Of a stretch of DNA of 64,000 nucleotides, positions 9,327 to 20,829 are shown piece by piece. How positions within the stretch are numbered: the stretch's first letter is position 1; each line of letters begins with the position of its first letter. The position numbers were made by a program, and so were the translations under genes. The DNA comes from Molanna angustata. Taxonomy: Eukaryota; Arthropoda; Insecta; Trichoptera; Molannidae. Under the pieces are notes generated by a model. The model was not told the origin of the DNA. It saw only the letters and a program-made list of their open reading frames with translations, and made no database searches. Where the stretch lies: the NCBI GenBank assembly GCA_963576475.1, contig OY754978.1, positions 14,177,718 through 14,241,717 on the forward strand. Direction: 5' to 3'.

Positions 9327-11698
9327 CATCATCATCATCAGCAATGGCGCTACAGCCCGGTGCGAGCCTTGGCCTCCTCAAGAAACTGCCTCCATCCCGC
9401 CCTGTCAACAGCAAGTCTCCTCCAGTTTGTCTGTCCGATCGCTCTTATATTGCCCTCGATGTCGTCCAGCCATCTCATCCTAGGTCTCCCTCTGCTTCTT
9501 CTTCCTTCAGGACAGGTGTCCAATACTTTCTTTGGGACCCGGTTATCCTCCATTCTACAAACGTGTCCGAGCCAATGTAGACGTTGTATTTTGATGTATT
9601 GGACAACGTTTGGTTCGCCATACATTATTTCTAGCTCGTGGTTAAACCGGATCCTCCAAGATCCTCCTTCACAGGTAGGACCAAATATTTTGCGAAGTAT
9701 TTTCCTTTCGAACACCAACAATGCATTTTCGTCCTTCTTGGTCAATGTCCAGCATTCTGATGCATATGTCATGACCGGTCTAAGAAGAGTTTTGTAAATG
9801 AGGGTTTTTGTTTTACGAGAGATGAGTCGTGACCTTAAGTGCTTTAGCAGGCCATAATAGCATCTATTTGCCGCGGCAAGTCTTGCCCTTATTTCCGCAC
9901 TGGTGTTGTTGTCCGCTGTAACAAGAGATCCCAGGTATGTGAATGATTCAACGGCTTCTAGCTGATGGGTTCCCACTGATATTGACTCGTTTCTTACGGT
10001 GATGCTATTCAGTGATGCTTTTCTGGTTGCCATGTATTTTGTCTTTGAAGCGTTGATCTTTAGACCCATGTTATTGGCTGCAGACTCAAGTCTCAAGAAG
10101 TTATCCTTCATGCAAGGCAACGTTCTAGATATAATATCGATATCGTCTGCATATGCAAGTAATTGACTCGACTTTCTGAAAATTGTTCCTGTTGTCTCTA
10201 TGCCTGAGTCTCTAACAGCTCTTTCCAGGACAATATTAAATAACAAGCATGCCAATGCATCGCCTTGTCGGAGCCCTCTATATGTTGTGAACTGTTCCGA
10301 GGTGCTACACTGTATTTTTACACTGCAGTATGTATTGGACATGGTCATTCCGACAAGGCGCACAAGTTTAGGGGGGATGGCCAACTCCATCATTGCCTCG
10401 TGGAGCTTAATTCTGTTGACACTGTCATATGCAGCCTTGAAGTCCACAAACAGGTGATGTGTTTCAACATTATGCTCCAGCGTTTTTTCGAGTATCTGCC
10501 GCAGTGTGAATATTTGGTCAATGGTTGACCTACCCGGTCGGAATCCACTCTGATATTGTCCCACCATTTCCTCCACAAATGGGAGTAATCTCGTGAATAT
10601 GATTCCAGCAAGTACTTTGTATGCTGTGCACAACAGTGTGATACCTCGGAAGTTTGAGCAGTTCAGAGCATCCCCTTTCTTATGCAAGGGACAGATCAGG
10701 CCATTATCCCAGTCTCTTGGCATTATTTCGGCTTCCCATATTTTATGGATGATTTGATGAAGACTTGAAGCTGCCCTGCTGCCACCATATTTTAATAGTT
10801 CAGATGGTATATCATCGCAGCCTGGAGACTTATTATTTTTAAGACATTTTATTGCTCTGATAGTTTCATCCAGAGTGGGTTCCGGCACATCTCCGACATC
10901 TGCATTTGCTGTTGTTATAAACTCTGGCTCCTCCGGTGTGGTGTGTTCCCCCTCATTGAGCAGCTCATTAAAATGCTGTGCCCATCGCTTCAGTATATCG
11001 TCTCTATCATTAAGAATTTCTCCTTCCTTGCTTCTGCATGCTGTTGTTCTTGGCTTGAATTCTTTCCTTTGCTGATTTATTGCCCTATAAAACTTTCTGC
11101 ATTCACTCTGGGTGTTCAATATTTCGAGTTCCTGTAGTTTTGTTCTTTCGTACAATCTCTTTTTGGATCTATGGAGCTGCTTTTCTTGTCTTCTTTTGGC
11201 TTTGTATTCTTCTTCTGTGCCCCTAGTGCTTCTTTGCTGCATTCGATGGTAGGCTCTGTTTTTCTCTTTTGTCACTCTTTCGCACTCCTCGTCAAACCAA
11301 GGGGATCTTCTCTGTGTTCGGGCCATTCCCAGCACATCTGAAGCAGCACTCTTAATTTTCTCCTGGAAACAACCCCAAAGCTCTTCGATCGACAAGCTAT
11401 TATCTAGGTCTTGAAACGATTGCTCCGCTGCTTCCACAAACCTCATCCTAGTTTGTTGATCTTTGAGTGCTTCAGTGTTGAACTTAGGTTTGCGCTCTGT
11501 TTTATGCGTTTTTGCTATAGATATTCGCGCTCTTACCTTCGTTGCTACCATATAGTGATCCGAATCAACATTGGCGCCCCTGTAAGTTCTGACATCCAGC
11601 AAGTTTGAGACATGCCTTCCATCAATCAATATATGGTCTATCTGATTCAGGGTGACTCCATCTGGCGATATTACTTTAGTATAATATGTATATTCAAT
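9327..11698 (-). mobile_element. RTE-like non-LTR retrotransposon, 5'-truncated
   Basis: A minus-strand LINE ends at 9327 with a TGATGATGATGATGA-type tail, usual for RTE elements. Short matching flanks GTGATATT (9319-9326 and 11699-11706) may be the target duplication. A 33-bp stretch (11667-11699) is repeated at 11701-11733, just beyond the 5' junction. It lies inside the inverted-repeat unit 8237-12158 and so is younger. Confidence 0.8.
9350..11697 (-). CDS. RTE-like ORF2: endonuclease C-terminus plus reverse transcriptase
   Basis: Open without a stop for about 780 codons. Numbering from the Leu codon at 11629 as residue 1 (it is TTG; the frame is open upstream to the junction), the end of the apurinic-type endonuclease is present: NQIDHILIDGRH and the catalytic SDH (23-25). 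A basic linker of about 100-230 follows. The reverse transcriptase covers roughly 305-560 with FVDFKAAYD (Asp 396), RGLRQGDALACLLFN (451-465) and the catalytic YADD (493-496). The C-terminus has WLGHVCRMED, GRPRMRWLDDI and AVDRAGWRQF. It makes cDNA at a nicked target. All three RT aspartates are kept, so the RT could be functional, but most of the endonuclease is missing and the copy cannot move alone. Best-preserved protein in the window. Confidence 0.9.
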
Positions 11699-11733
11699 GT
11701 GATATTACTTTAGTATAATATGTATATTCAATG
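11667..11733. repeat. Tandem 33-bp duplication at the LINE 5' junction
   Basis: GATATTACTTTAGTATAATA... occurs at 11667-11699 and again at 11701-11733, one base apart. The first copy is in frame with the LINE ORF. Confidence 0.85.
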
Positions 11734-11979
11734 CCTAAAAATGCAATAATGTTATACATAAATATTGATGACATCATATAGCAATTTTTTCTTATATTTC
11801 TTTAGGAAATGCAAAACGAAAGAAAACGGTAACCAAATTTTACCGTCGATGAAAGGTTTAAACATTACGGCATTAATCGTATTCATTTTTATTTTAAAAA
11901 TGCGTGTAAATTGACGAAAAATTCAAATTATTGACACAATTAACAATATTACGCTACTAAATGGCTACTGATTGTCATT

Positions 11980-12165
11980 TTGACAGTTGTTTCTTAAGTA
12001 TTCGTTTATGTGGCGGAAATCGGTTCCCCAGAATTAGGGCGCTCTTAGCGTCTTAGGAAACTCTTATGTAGGTGGTGAAACGAAAATTCACGATAGGTGC
12101 TACATAAGAATTCTTAGGTAGCACATAAGAGTTAGGGGGCGTTGGTGAAAGTCACCATAAATGTT
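11980..12165. repeat. Right subterminal region of the 3.9-kb unit
   Basis: Dense in internal inverted repeats built on 'cttaggtagcacataaga' and 'gctacataagaattctta', ending in the 18-bp terminal repeat. Such hairpin-rich ends are common in DNA transposons and their short derivatives. Confidence 0.5.
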
Positions 12166-12815
12166 TTATGTATTATTTAGTAGAAGTACAATGTTTGGTG
12201 AACACAAGATTTTATCTCAGTTAAAGAGTATTAATATGAAATGTATCATGTAACTTGTACACCTTGTTAATTGTAATTGATTCGAGAATACATTTAAACA
12301 ACATATTATATAATATTTGTGCATAAAAACATTTTTGAACAAATACTAAATCGCAACGTATGTAAAAGTTCTGTGGAACTTCGTACCTATTGTCATAATA
12401 TGTGATAGACATGAAAAAATATCAACTCTCGAAAGTAAAGTGATCAATATATTAATATTATGTCCGCTCCAAACTAGAAAAGATATACATATGTAGAAAG
12501 AAGAAAAGAGTATAAAAGGTTCGAATATCAACGACATAGTAGTGTTGATCCTTTCCCACATAAGAAATAATGATGATTTTTGTATATGGCCTTTATGTAC
12601 ATAAACTAAAAAGTAATCTAAAAATAGGGATCGTTTAAAAGAAAGAAATGGAGACCTGCCTTTAATACTTTCCTATAATATTTATTTTCAAAATGTTCGA
12701 ACAACTATAAGTTATGTTATTCTTTCAAAAATAATGATCGTTTATGATAAAATTCCTCAAATCTCAGTAAACGTTTCAAGATACCAACGTCAAGAAGTTT
12801 GCATCAGATTTTTAA

Positions 12816-12870
12816 AACGAGTGGGTTGTAGCCAACATTAAACTCTCAACTACATAGCAAGTGTACATAT
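12816..12870 (+). repeat. G-family start, truncated
   Basis: 'aacgagtgggttgtagccaa' followed by a partial match to the G family; homology fades after about 50 bp. Confidence 0.5.
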
Positions 12871-13045
12871 TTTCTTCTTGATAGGATGACAATCTCTACA
12901 CTGAAAAAAATTCAAGTTAAAATTTCACAAAAACATTTTCACGAAATTCATAGTATGCACTTTTTGCGTGAAACCTGTTGAGAAATTTATGTATGAAAAT
13001 GCACAACTAGCAAGATGAGCATGTATGACACAGTGTATCAATGTT

Positions 13046-13110
13046 GTGTCAAGATAGAAGAATGCGGTGTTCGGTTCTCACTGCCTGCTCCTTGAGGAAG
13101 ATAGAAGTGG
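13046..13110 (+). pseudogene. RTE-like LINE 3' scrap
   Basis: Encodes EECGVRFSLPAP, matching the C-terminal QERGVWRSVLSAYPK of the LINE at 47.8-48.4 kb. Only about 55 bp survive. Confidence 0.5.
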
Positions 13111-13154
13111 AGAGTAAAAAAATGCAATTGTTTATAGAGGCCAATACAATATCA

Positions 13155-13896
13155 CTAGTTGCATGTAACACATGAGATCCAACTGTCGATAGCGATAGTA
13201 TGTATAGTTGAAGAATAAGTACCAAACTATAAACCCATATATACAAATTATTAAATATTTTAAGATATTTGGAAAAATTTTTATAGAAAATTAAATAATC
13301 TAGTTGGGGTGTTTCGGCTTTTTTCGATATTTTTAAAAAAATTTTAAATATAGGCAGTTAAACTCATAAATTTATCATAAAAATAATATTTTTCTTAATA
13401 AAAAATGTTTGAGAAACCCTAGAATTTTTTTTAAAAAAACTAATTTGAGATTTGTATTTTTCTATGTTCATACCAAGTTTTAGCGTTCTAGCTTTTATGG
13501 TTTAAAAATTCAAAAATTGATAACCCCTGACTGAAACAAAAATTCAAAATTCTGAGTATAAAAATTTTGTAGGCCTATAACTGTTTATATATTCTGAAAT
13601 TTTGTGCTGTGTAAATTGAGCGGATCAAAAGTTATAAGGGAGGGACGGACATACACACACAGACACACATAGACACAGATACACACACATACACCCAAAA
13701 TGTTCTAATCCGAATTTTGAGTAAATCCGTATATGGAACATATATGCTGCGAAGCCTCTAAGTTGGTGTTTTTTTACTTCAAAGTTGGAAAAGCCGTGAA
13801 AAAAGTAGACCCTGCATACAATTCTCGCGTATCCTGGCTTGAAACATTGTCGATATGTTAAGAGAACAAAGTTCTCTCGAACAAATCGACAGTTGG
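13155..13896 (+). mobile_element. F-family non-autonomous element, copy 1
   Basis: Similar throughout to 28727-29832, starting at 'actagttgcatgtaacacat'. It contains 'tccaactgtcga' near the left and its complement 'tcgacagttgga' at the right end, a poly-T/A stretch, a short CA-rich run (13652-13690) and a terminal palindrome around 'gagaacaaagttctc' (13862-13876). No ORF. Inverted ends, hairpin and microsatellite resemble small Helitron/Helentron-like or MITE elements; class not settled. Confidence 0.6.
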
Positions 13897-13954
13897 ATTA
13901 GCATGCCAAAAGTCCACTAGGCCATACAAAATGTTCCTTCGTACATTATCTTGG

Positions 13955-14012
13955 CTTAATAATGTCGATTCATTCGGAGAATTGAATTCTCATGAACGAA
14001 TCGACAGTTGGA
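13955..14012 (+). repeat. Extra copy of the F-family terminal palindrome
   Basis: 'gtcgattcattcggagaatt' with its inverted partner, ending 'cgaatcgacagttgg': a diverged second copy of the hairpin at 13849-13896. Copy 2 of F also has the hairpin doubled (29730-29832). Confidence 0.55.
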
Positions 14013-14035
14013 ATATGTTATGTATATACATTTTT

Positions 14036-14236
14036 CGGCCTTCGTGGTTCAGTTGGTTAGGTATCTAACTGCTGATTCAAGGGTCCCTGGTTCGATTCCC
14101 GGTGGAAACACAGATTTTAATTGTGTTTTTAGTCTGGATCAGTGAGACGATTAATATCGTAAGTCTCCAGAATGTGGCAACTTGTTATTGGGTGCGTGTT
14201 AAATAATTATTTGACATAGTACCTGTTAGTTGCCCC
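14036..14236 (+). mobile_element. SINE-A, near full length
   Basis: tRNA-like head from 14036 (GTTCAGTTGGTTAGG A-box region; B box GGTTCGATTCC at 14090-14100), then a body with 'gagacgattaatatcgtaag', 'agaatgtggcaacttgtt' and the 'gttgcccc' end. Good reference copy. Confidence 0.9.
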
Positions 14237-14459
14237 AGAAGCTACATAAAGATTATTTTTCATATAAATATGAAATTAATTTCGCATTGATATAGCAGAC
14301 CATAATTTTTTTTTTTTAATTTTGTCAATCCTTGAGTGAATTTTTGAAGAGTGTATTTTTATTCCATCAAAAGTTAAAAAAATATAAAAACACCCCGATT
14401 TGCCATACCGTGAGAGCATTTTCAAAATTTGGACGGGTGAAATCATAGAGAAATTAACG

Positions 14460-14692
14460 GATATCTATGGAAACCTAATCAAGTTTATGGACTTTTCATA
14501 TTTGATATCAATATGAAGTCAATTGGACTTATAGTTTGGGCTGCAAAGAGGACACAAAAAAAAACAATTTAAATGATGAAAAGTTGTCTATGGAAAACTA
14601 ATCAGCCGTAGGTCTAGGCACTTTACACATACATATGATGTAAATATGAAGTCGATCGGACTTATAGTTTGGGCTGTAGAGAGGACACAATA
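14460..14692 (+). repeat. Tandem duplication, about 120-bp unit
   Basis: Two units each contain 'ctatggaaa(a/c)ctaatca', 'atatgaagtc', 'ggacttatagtttgggctg' and 'gaggacacaa' (14465-14560 and 14587-14690). The parent element is not recognised. Confidence 0.6.
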
Positions 14693-15054
14693 AGGATAAT
14701 CCGTACGCCATACATACAAACACATCACGATAGAACTCATAGTGTGCATTCTCTACATGATCGCCTATGAGAAATTGATACGCTTAAAAATTGTGGAATC
14801 ATTACTATCACTATCAGTGTACAGAAATTTTAATCTCCACCGTAGTATGGAGAGTAAAAAGATTCAAACAGAATATCTAAAATCAAATATTAAGTTTCTC
14901 TCTTCAAAAAATTTTGTTAACTTTTTTTTTCAGTCAATCCTTAATACAATATTTTAAGGGTATTTAAAACAAATATACTGATTTTTCCCCCACATTTATT
15001 CATTTCCGTTGTTCAGGACTACATATGTTTTTAGCTGACTTGGCCCTTATTAGC

Positions 15055-15118
15055 AGAGTGGAGAAAGAGATGCATTGCTTCACTGCCAATCAATCTTCAA
15101 GATAGAAGCCAAAGAAGT
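15055..15118 (+). pseudogene. LINE 3' scrap, same family as 4240-4727
   Basis: Matches the last coding and first untranslated bases of the 4.2-kb LINE ('gagatgca', 'ctgccaa', 'caatcttcaagat'). About 60 bp remain. Confidence 0.6.
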
Positions 15119-15119
15119 A

Positions 15120-15870
15120 TTTGTAGGTATTGTAATCATATTTTATTCAATAAATATTTATAACAATTTTCAATTATTATTATTTCAATGTAAATAAAAC
15201 AGTTAACTTTTTCTAGAAGTATTGCTTAATCGGTAATTAGTTTTTATTTTTGTACCAACTCCTAGAGTCATAATGATACTCATATTTAGTCAAAATATCA
15301 TGTTTTATTTGAAGCAACTTTTTAAAAATATAATTACTTGAGATATATCTTTCATTTGAGATAGAACCCTTTAGTCATAAGACGACGATTTCTCTAAGTG
15401 ATGACCGAAGCAATGGCGTCGTAAAAAAGGTCTTCGGAATAAACCACCCACTCCTTGAGGGTTTTAGGGGAAGCTGAGGGAAGGGGACGAAAAAGATTGG
15501 CGGGGCTCCGCATCCAAGTACATTACCGCCTCTCAAATCAAGGAGATCCTAAACAAATCGCCTTTCAATTTGAGAAAAAAAAAACTTACGAAAAATCAAG
15601 ATCTTGTCATAACACAATTATGCAATGAAATTAAAATTTTACAATCTGTACATACAAATTTTAAAAAGTAATAATTTTACAATCGAGATAGTAAAAATTA
15701 TCACAAAAAAAAATCTGCTTATGTTAACCAGCTATCGAAATTTGAATCAGAGGGAGGCGGGGAGGGGGGAAGGACATGCCCCCGTTATTTTTTTTAATCG
15801 TTTTTAAAATATAAATAGCGGGTGAATAAGATTAATTTCCCCGAAATACTCTAACCAAATTCCAGATATT
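15120..15870. other. No recognisable feature
   Basis: AT-rich with one GC-richer stretch at 15420-15540. No repeat partner or gene recognised. Confidence 0.4.
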
Positions 15871-15875
15871 TCTTT

Positions 15876-16020
15876 AATTTATTTTATTTTATTTATTTGA
15901 CTTTTCAACAGAGTACACATACAACAAGGAACAATACAAAGATAATACAGGAATAAGTCCAATTACAGAAAATCGTAAATTATAAAATAAATAAATACTA
16001 CAAATTATAAAATAAATAAA
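15876..16020 (-). repeat. LINE 3' tail fragment
   Basis: 'ttattttattttatttattt' tract followed by 'acagagtacacatacaacaa': reads on the minus strand as a LINE tail ending in an A/T-rich run. 'ataaataaata' flanks on the right may be a target duplication. Confidence 0.4.
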
Positions 16021-16023
16021 TCC

Positions 16024-16104
16024 AGACTGAAAACGCTATTGAAAACTGTGTCTCCACCGGTAACCGAACCCGGGACCATTGGATCAACAGTCAGATACCT
16101 AACA
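16024..16104 (-). mobile_element. SINE-A, part 1 of a split copy
   Basis: Minus-strand SINE-A body and most of the tRNA-like head, B box included. It breaks at 'gatacctaac' and continues at 16539. Confidence 0.8.
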
Positions 16105-16538
16105 ATAGAAAAAAAGTGAAACAAATAATTTATTTCCACAATTTTTGGTTGTGTGTGCATGACTCAAAATGAAATATTGTATTTAGAAGGAAAGATGCAT
16201 ACGTTTTGAATGCGTAGCGTATGTATGTACATGTACTTATATTATATGTAAATGTATCTATAAATAAACAACGTAATAGACAATAACATAAAACTAGCTC
16301 ACCTTAGCACAGGCTATGCCTAGTGAGGGGGCTAGTAACAAAGATACAAACAAAAAGATATGGCTTAAACTATGTAAGCACCAGTGAAGTGGTAAATTGA
16401 TATTTATTGAAATGAGATAACTTATATTTACATTGTATGTTAACTATGTATGAATAAGCTTATATTATCTTAAGATATTTTGTATCTCATATATACTGTA
16501 TATTTTTGGATAGAAATAAATAAAAATAAAAATAAATA
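16105..16538 (+). mobile_element. Insertion inside SINE-A, LINE-like 3' end
   Basis: A 434-bp insertion interrupts the SINE-A head; 'taac' repeats on both sides. It holds 'caccttagcacaggctatg', a long AT-rich stretch and a final 'aaataaaaataaaaataaat' tail, as expected for a 5'-truncated LINE or a LINE-mobilised element. No coding part recognised. Confidence 0.6.
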
Positions 16539-16572
16539 AAATAACCAACTGAGCCACGAAGGCCGACAAACA
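16539..16572 (-). mobile_element. SINE-A, part 2 of the split copy
   Basis: 'ccaactgagccacgaaggcc' completes the tRNA-like head broken at 16104. Confidence 0.8.
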
Positions 16573-16628
16573 CACTTTATATACACTTTGACAGTGGTCA
16601 GACAGACATTTCTATGTCGATAGTATAA

Positions 16629-16990
16629 TTATGCCCAAAGTTCATACATCCTATGAGCATGAAAATCATTATTATTTGCTAGGAGTGTGACCTTTACGAC
16701 CCTGCACTTCGACCATGCTCCTCCCTTTATAGTTGTCATTTCAATAGCAGTTAGTGTTCTTAAATAATGTCCCAGATTTTGCAGACTGAGATGCCCCCTA
16801 AGTCTTTGGATGCCTCCCAGATGTCTTTGTGATAACCCTGAACAGACTTCAGAGCATATCCTATGGGTATTCAATAACTTTTCCGTGTCAACAATCCGAC
16901 GAGAACTCTCGAGAGAATTTCTTTGGACCCAATATACATGCGGACCTTGTAGCCAAGAAGAGAAACTTCAGGACTTTTAAGATAGTTATT
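16629..16990 (-). repeat. U: unclassified old repeat or pseudogene, copy 1
   Basis: The minus strand shares long blocks with 36120-36236 and 36822-36890: 'aaggtccgcatg', 'gggtccaaagaaatt', 'gttctcgtcgga', 'aggatatgctc(a/t)gaagtctg' and 'ttcagggttatcacaaag'. Conceptual translation keeps pieces such as KVRM.(I/N)GSKEI and YALKSVQGYHKD, suggesting it once coded for protein. I do not recognise the protein; an old viral or transposon gene is possible. Confidence 0.45.
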
Positions 16991-17629
16991 GCTGTGAAAT
17001 ATCCATATAAATATAATATATTAGTTATCGAATAAATATGCAGCATGAAATGGTATATGTATGTATCTGGTTCTATTTAACAGTATCTTGCGTCCAACTA
17101 AAGTGCGGTAAGAATTAAGTGATGTATGCGTCTTACTTTTTGTTTGTCGAATTTAAAGAGTAGTAATGTATCGATTATTTTTATATATCAATGGTTCCTA
17201 CACTATATGTCTTTCAACAAAACATTAATGCGTTCTTAAATGACTTGCGACCAATTGAATAATAAACGAAACAAGACACCACTTCCAAAGTCGTTAAATA
17301 AAAATCAAATTGGTTTATGGGGACATAAAATTTTATAGTTACCTATCAAAGATATCTGTCAAGGCGCGTTAAAAAAATCGTTTCCTTTTTTTACATTTAT
17401 CGTGCAGCCACAAAAGCGTTATAAAAACGGTAATAAAACCTTCCTACCTATAAAATGACACCTCAAGATGGAAAAATCTAGAACAAATAATAGCTCTATC
17501 CAAATGGCCCAGAAACCTTAAAAGACGTTGTTCAATTGTATCAACCTGGTGAAAATCACTTGATATAAAACATTATTTGTCTATACAGTTGCAGAAAACT
17601 AACTAATTGATGAGGGAACTCACTAAGAA

Positions 17630-17772
17630 GTCATAATTGGTGAACGTTGCGCAAGCGCATAATGTGATCACGTAAACCAGCCGATGACAGGTCATAAGCC
17701 CTATAGGTGCCTTGAGTTCCTGGTTCTTCTATAATACTCCAACTTCCTCTCTATTGAGATATATAATTACTA
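17630..17772 (-). repeat. R-family repeat
   Basis: Minus-strand copy with 'gaacgttgcgcaagcgcat', 'cagccgatgacaggtc' and the 'ctctattgagat' end. Confidence 0.8.
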
Positions 17773-18031
17773 CTTTCACTATAGCATTAATATATGTAGC
17801 AATGAAACGATTTTTAATGTTATCGTGATTTTTTTATTAATCAAAACGAGTTTTGCAACATAATATACGCATATACATTGTCTAACCTAGTCTTGCATTA
17901 CCGAGTCTTTTTCTTCTTTGACTCTTCCCAGTTCGTCATCAAATCTCACGTCTTTCGACCATAAGCCATCTCCGCAACTATTCCATAGTATATTCAGTCA
18001 GTTAGCTAGTATATTCCGCAACTATTCCATA

Positions 18032-18132
<101 letters not shown>

Positions 18133-18134
18133 GT

Positions 18135-20280
18135 CAGCTATTCCATACTCGATCCTTTCTGTATTTTTGTCCACCATATTTCAGTATAATATGTATTTGT
18201 ACATTTAAGCAAGACCTAGTGACGTTCATTTGCTTGAGTAGGAATATTTTATGTCTCGTCTTCACTGTATTAGAGTTAGATAATTATCAGCAAAAATATT
18301 ATTTTTTATCGTGATGTTGCGAATATAACTTTGGAATTGATAAAAGTTGTCTTCAATATCTTGTTGTTGGCTTTTGTGAGTTGGAATATTGTAGCAGAAA
18401 CCAAAGTGTATTATTATATTTTAATCCCATTTGAGAAAATAGACCGACGTTTTATTGGTTTGTATCATAAATCATGTTATGTATGTAGGAAATATGTTCT
18501 CTTGAGGTTTGGGGTTATGTTAGAATCAATCCTTGATTTTCTCTTGTGATAGGTGAGAAAACTCTCTGTAAGTATATATTTCTATGGATAAATTTCAGAG
18601 ATATATAAAATACGATTTTTTTTTCACACATGAACACAATGAAACACGATTTTCAACTACCTATCTGTGTGGAAATTGAGATCAAACTCTACACCGGGGA
18701 TATAATAATAATAATTATTATTTATTTATTTTTCCATAGTTAAATACATAAGCAATTTTATCAAAATTTTAACGACAATTCCACTTCAAGCTACATGTTT
18801 GTAATATTGGAAAAAAAAGAATTATACTCATAGAAAGTAATTTAAAAAAGTAACCCAATAAGAAAGCTATGTATCAACAAAAAAATAATAAGACATATGA
18901 TTTAACAATTTTATTACCTACAATTTATTTTTTCAAGACACGTGTTGATTATTTTATACAAATTATGTATAAGATACAAGAGAGAAAGGCTTCACAGATG
19001 AGCCACAAGGGCTTGCGACCATGTGTGCGGGCTTAAGGGGCCCCTTTATCTCAAGTCACGCTCACCACTCATCCACCAACCTCCGACCGATACTCCACTC
19101 CCTGCCCAACCAAAACAATGCTGACGCGACAATGTTGCTTGTACCACTTATTCCAGAAGTTCTTTTATTTTACCCCTAAGAATACCTAGGACCTTATTTT
19201 GTGCTAAAGCCATTTTGAACTGTTTTATTTGTTGTACTTTCGGAAAAATTGTGTCCCATTAACAGTCAAATCCACATAAATAACTATTTTCAATGAAAGA
19301 GAGAATATTGTCAACTCAGGTCTAAGAGATGAGATGCAGATCTCCTTTGGAAGGATATTTCTCACTGTTTTCGTATCCATCAGGATACTCCTGTCACCTA
19401 ACTTCCTAATTATCGATACTGATTTCTTTGTTGTAGGTTTATTATTTTCATTATAATAGACTTATTTTTCTTGGGTGGTTTCGCCAATGTATTAAGGAGG
19501 AGGTAAAGTGACGGAATGAATGTGTCTGGATTGGATGTCAGTGGAATAAATTCCGCTTTCCCATTATACAGTACCTATGCCCTTTTCTTACCTACATACA
19601 TTCTCAATCTCCAATACTTAATCCGCAACAATAACATCATCGCCACTCAGTAGCGGGTTCATTCATTCTTCAGTATCAAATCCGCATCTCTCGTATAAGT
19701 ATCAAACTGAACTTTGTATTATAAGTTCCCCATCGACCGTATGAGTATCAATTTGAACTTCGTGTAAGTTCCGCATCGCTCATCTCAGTAAAAAAAATAA
19801 CGATTATCGTTCTCGCGTCCATTCCGCTTGGATAAAACATTTTTCATCTCGCAAAAATTAAAACCTATTTGTGCCTGTGTTTAATAAATTTATAAGTGTT
19901 TTCATCATCATCATCACCAGGAGCTGAGAGGAATGTTCCAGAGTCCTTCAGCCTTCCACAGTCCTTCAGATAGGAACTTTGTTTCACTCTTATCTGGTTT
20001 GAGTCATTTGTGCATTTCGTTATAATTTGTCTCTTCCTATCATAGGTGAAACCACGCAACCATCAAAATCCTCAAACAGAGTAATATCAATTCAGCAACA
20101 TTCAAAAATATTTAATTACGTACCTGCCAAACTATTGGGTATTTCACTATATTTTGTGTAGTCAAATATTTTGTATTTGTGATCCTTATCTTATTATACA
20201 CTTGTGTTATATTTTAAATTTTGAATCAGTTTTTTAGTTGATTGGATAAGATACTTAATTGTTGAACTGAACAAAAAATT
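18135..20280. other. No recognisable gene
   Basis: AT-rich with GC-richer stretches at 19000-19150 and 19500-19800 lacking a long frame or repeat partner. A TTATTTATTTATTT run at 18717 may be a LINE tail. Confidence 0.4.
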
Positions 20281-20284
20281 ATGA

Positions 20285-20720
20285 TAAAAATATTTATTTA
20301 TTTATTTATTTTATTTATTTTTACATCTTCTTGTACATAATATAAACAAATATAGTTGAACACTGGCGGGCTTATTGCCACTAGGCAATTTCTTCCAACC
20401 AACCAGATTACAAAGTATGAAGACATTGTGTATGTACAACAGCAAATAAAAAAGAGTAAAAGAAATCAAAGGAAATACGTATAACACTTAAATACTATTA
20501 AAACAAAAAAAATATATAATTCATAGCAAGAAAAAGGATATGACAAGGACAGGAGAGGAAAGCGGGATCAGGTGTTCAAGGATAAATTTCCCTTCTTTAG
20601 TTTTTTCTTGAAAATACTAAGTGAGTTAGACGACGCAATATCTGGACTAAGGCTATTCCATAATCTTGCTGATTGTACTTCGAACGAAGAGCTGATTTAT
20701 GTCTCAAGTGTGAAACAACG
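20285..20720 (-). pseudogene. LINE 3' end with ORF2 C-terminal relic
   Basis: Minus strand: at 20600-20690 one frame gives SSSFEVQSARLWNSLS and DIASSNSLSIFKKKLK, the usual LINE ending '..SARLWN.LP..I...SL..FK..LK'. The 3' untranslated part holds the 'ggcgggcttattgccactag' block near 20365 and ends in a TTTAT run at 20288. Same general family as 45905-47024. Confidence 0.65.
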
Positions 20721-20829
20721 TTTTTAATTGTAACTATAATAGATAAATAATACCTATGAATGATGAATTTAGTATTTTTATATAACTGAAGCCAGTACAT
20801 AGTCCTGAAGATACCTTAATATTCTTGTT

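Larger units (their letters stand above)
8237..12158. mobile_element. DNA-transposon-like unit with 18-bp terminal inverted repeats, split by a LINE
   Basis: ATGGTGACTTTCACCAAC at 8237-8254 is an exact inverted repeat of 12141-12158. The subterminal parts also correspond (TAGG-type blocks, 'cccctaac', 'ttccccag'). Removing the RTE LINE at 9327-11698 leaves about 1.55 kb. The inside holds a decayed THAP-like start (8769-8850), fitting a P- or Kolobok-like relic, but superfamily is not proven. Confidence 0.55.

Noticed and set aside
9344..9797. Plus-strand frames of 78-145 codons at 9.3-9.8 kb
   Set aside because: Antisense shadows of the RTE ORF2.
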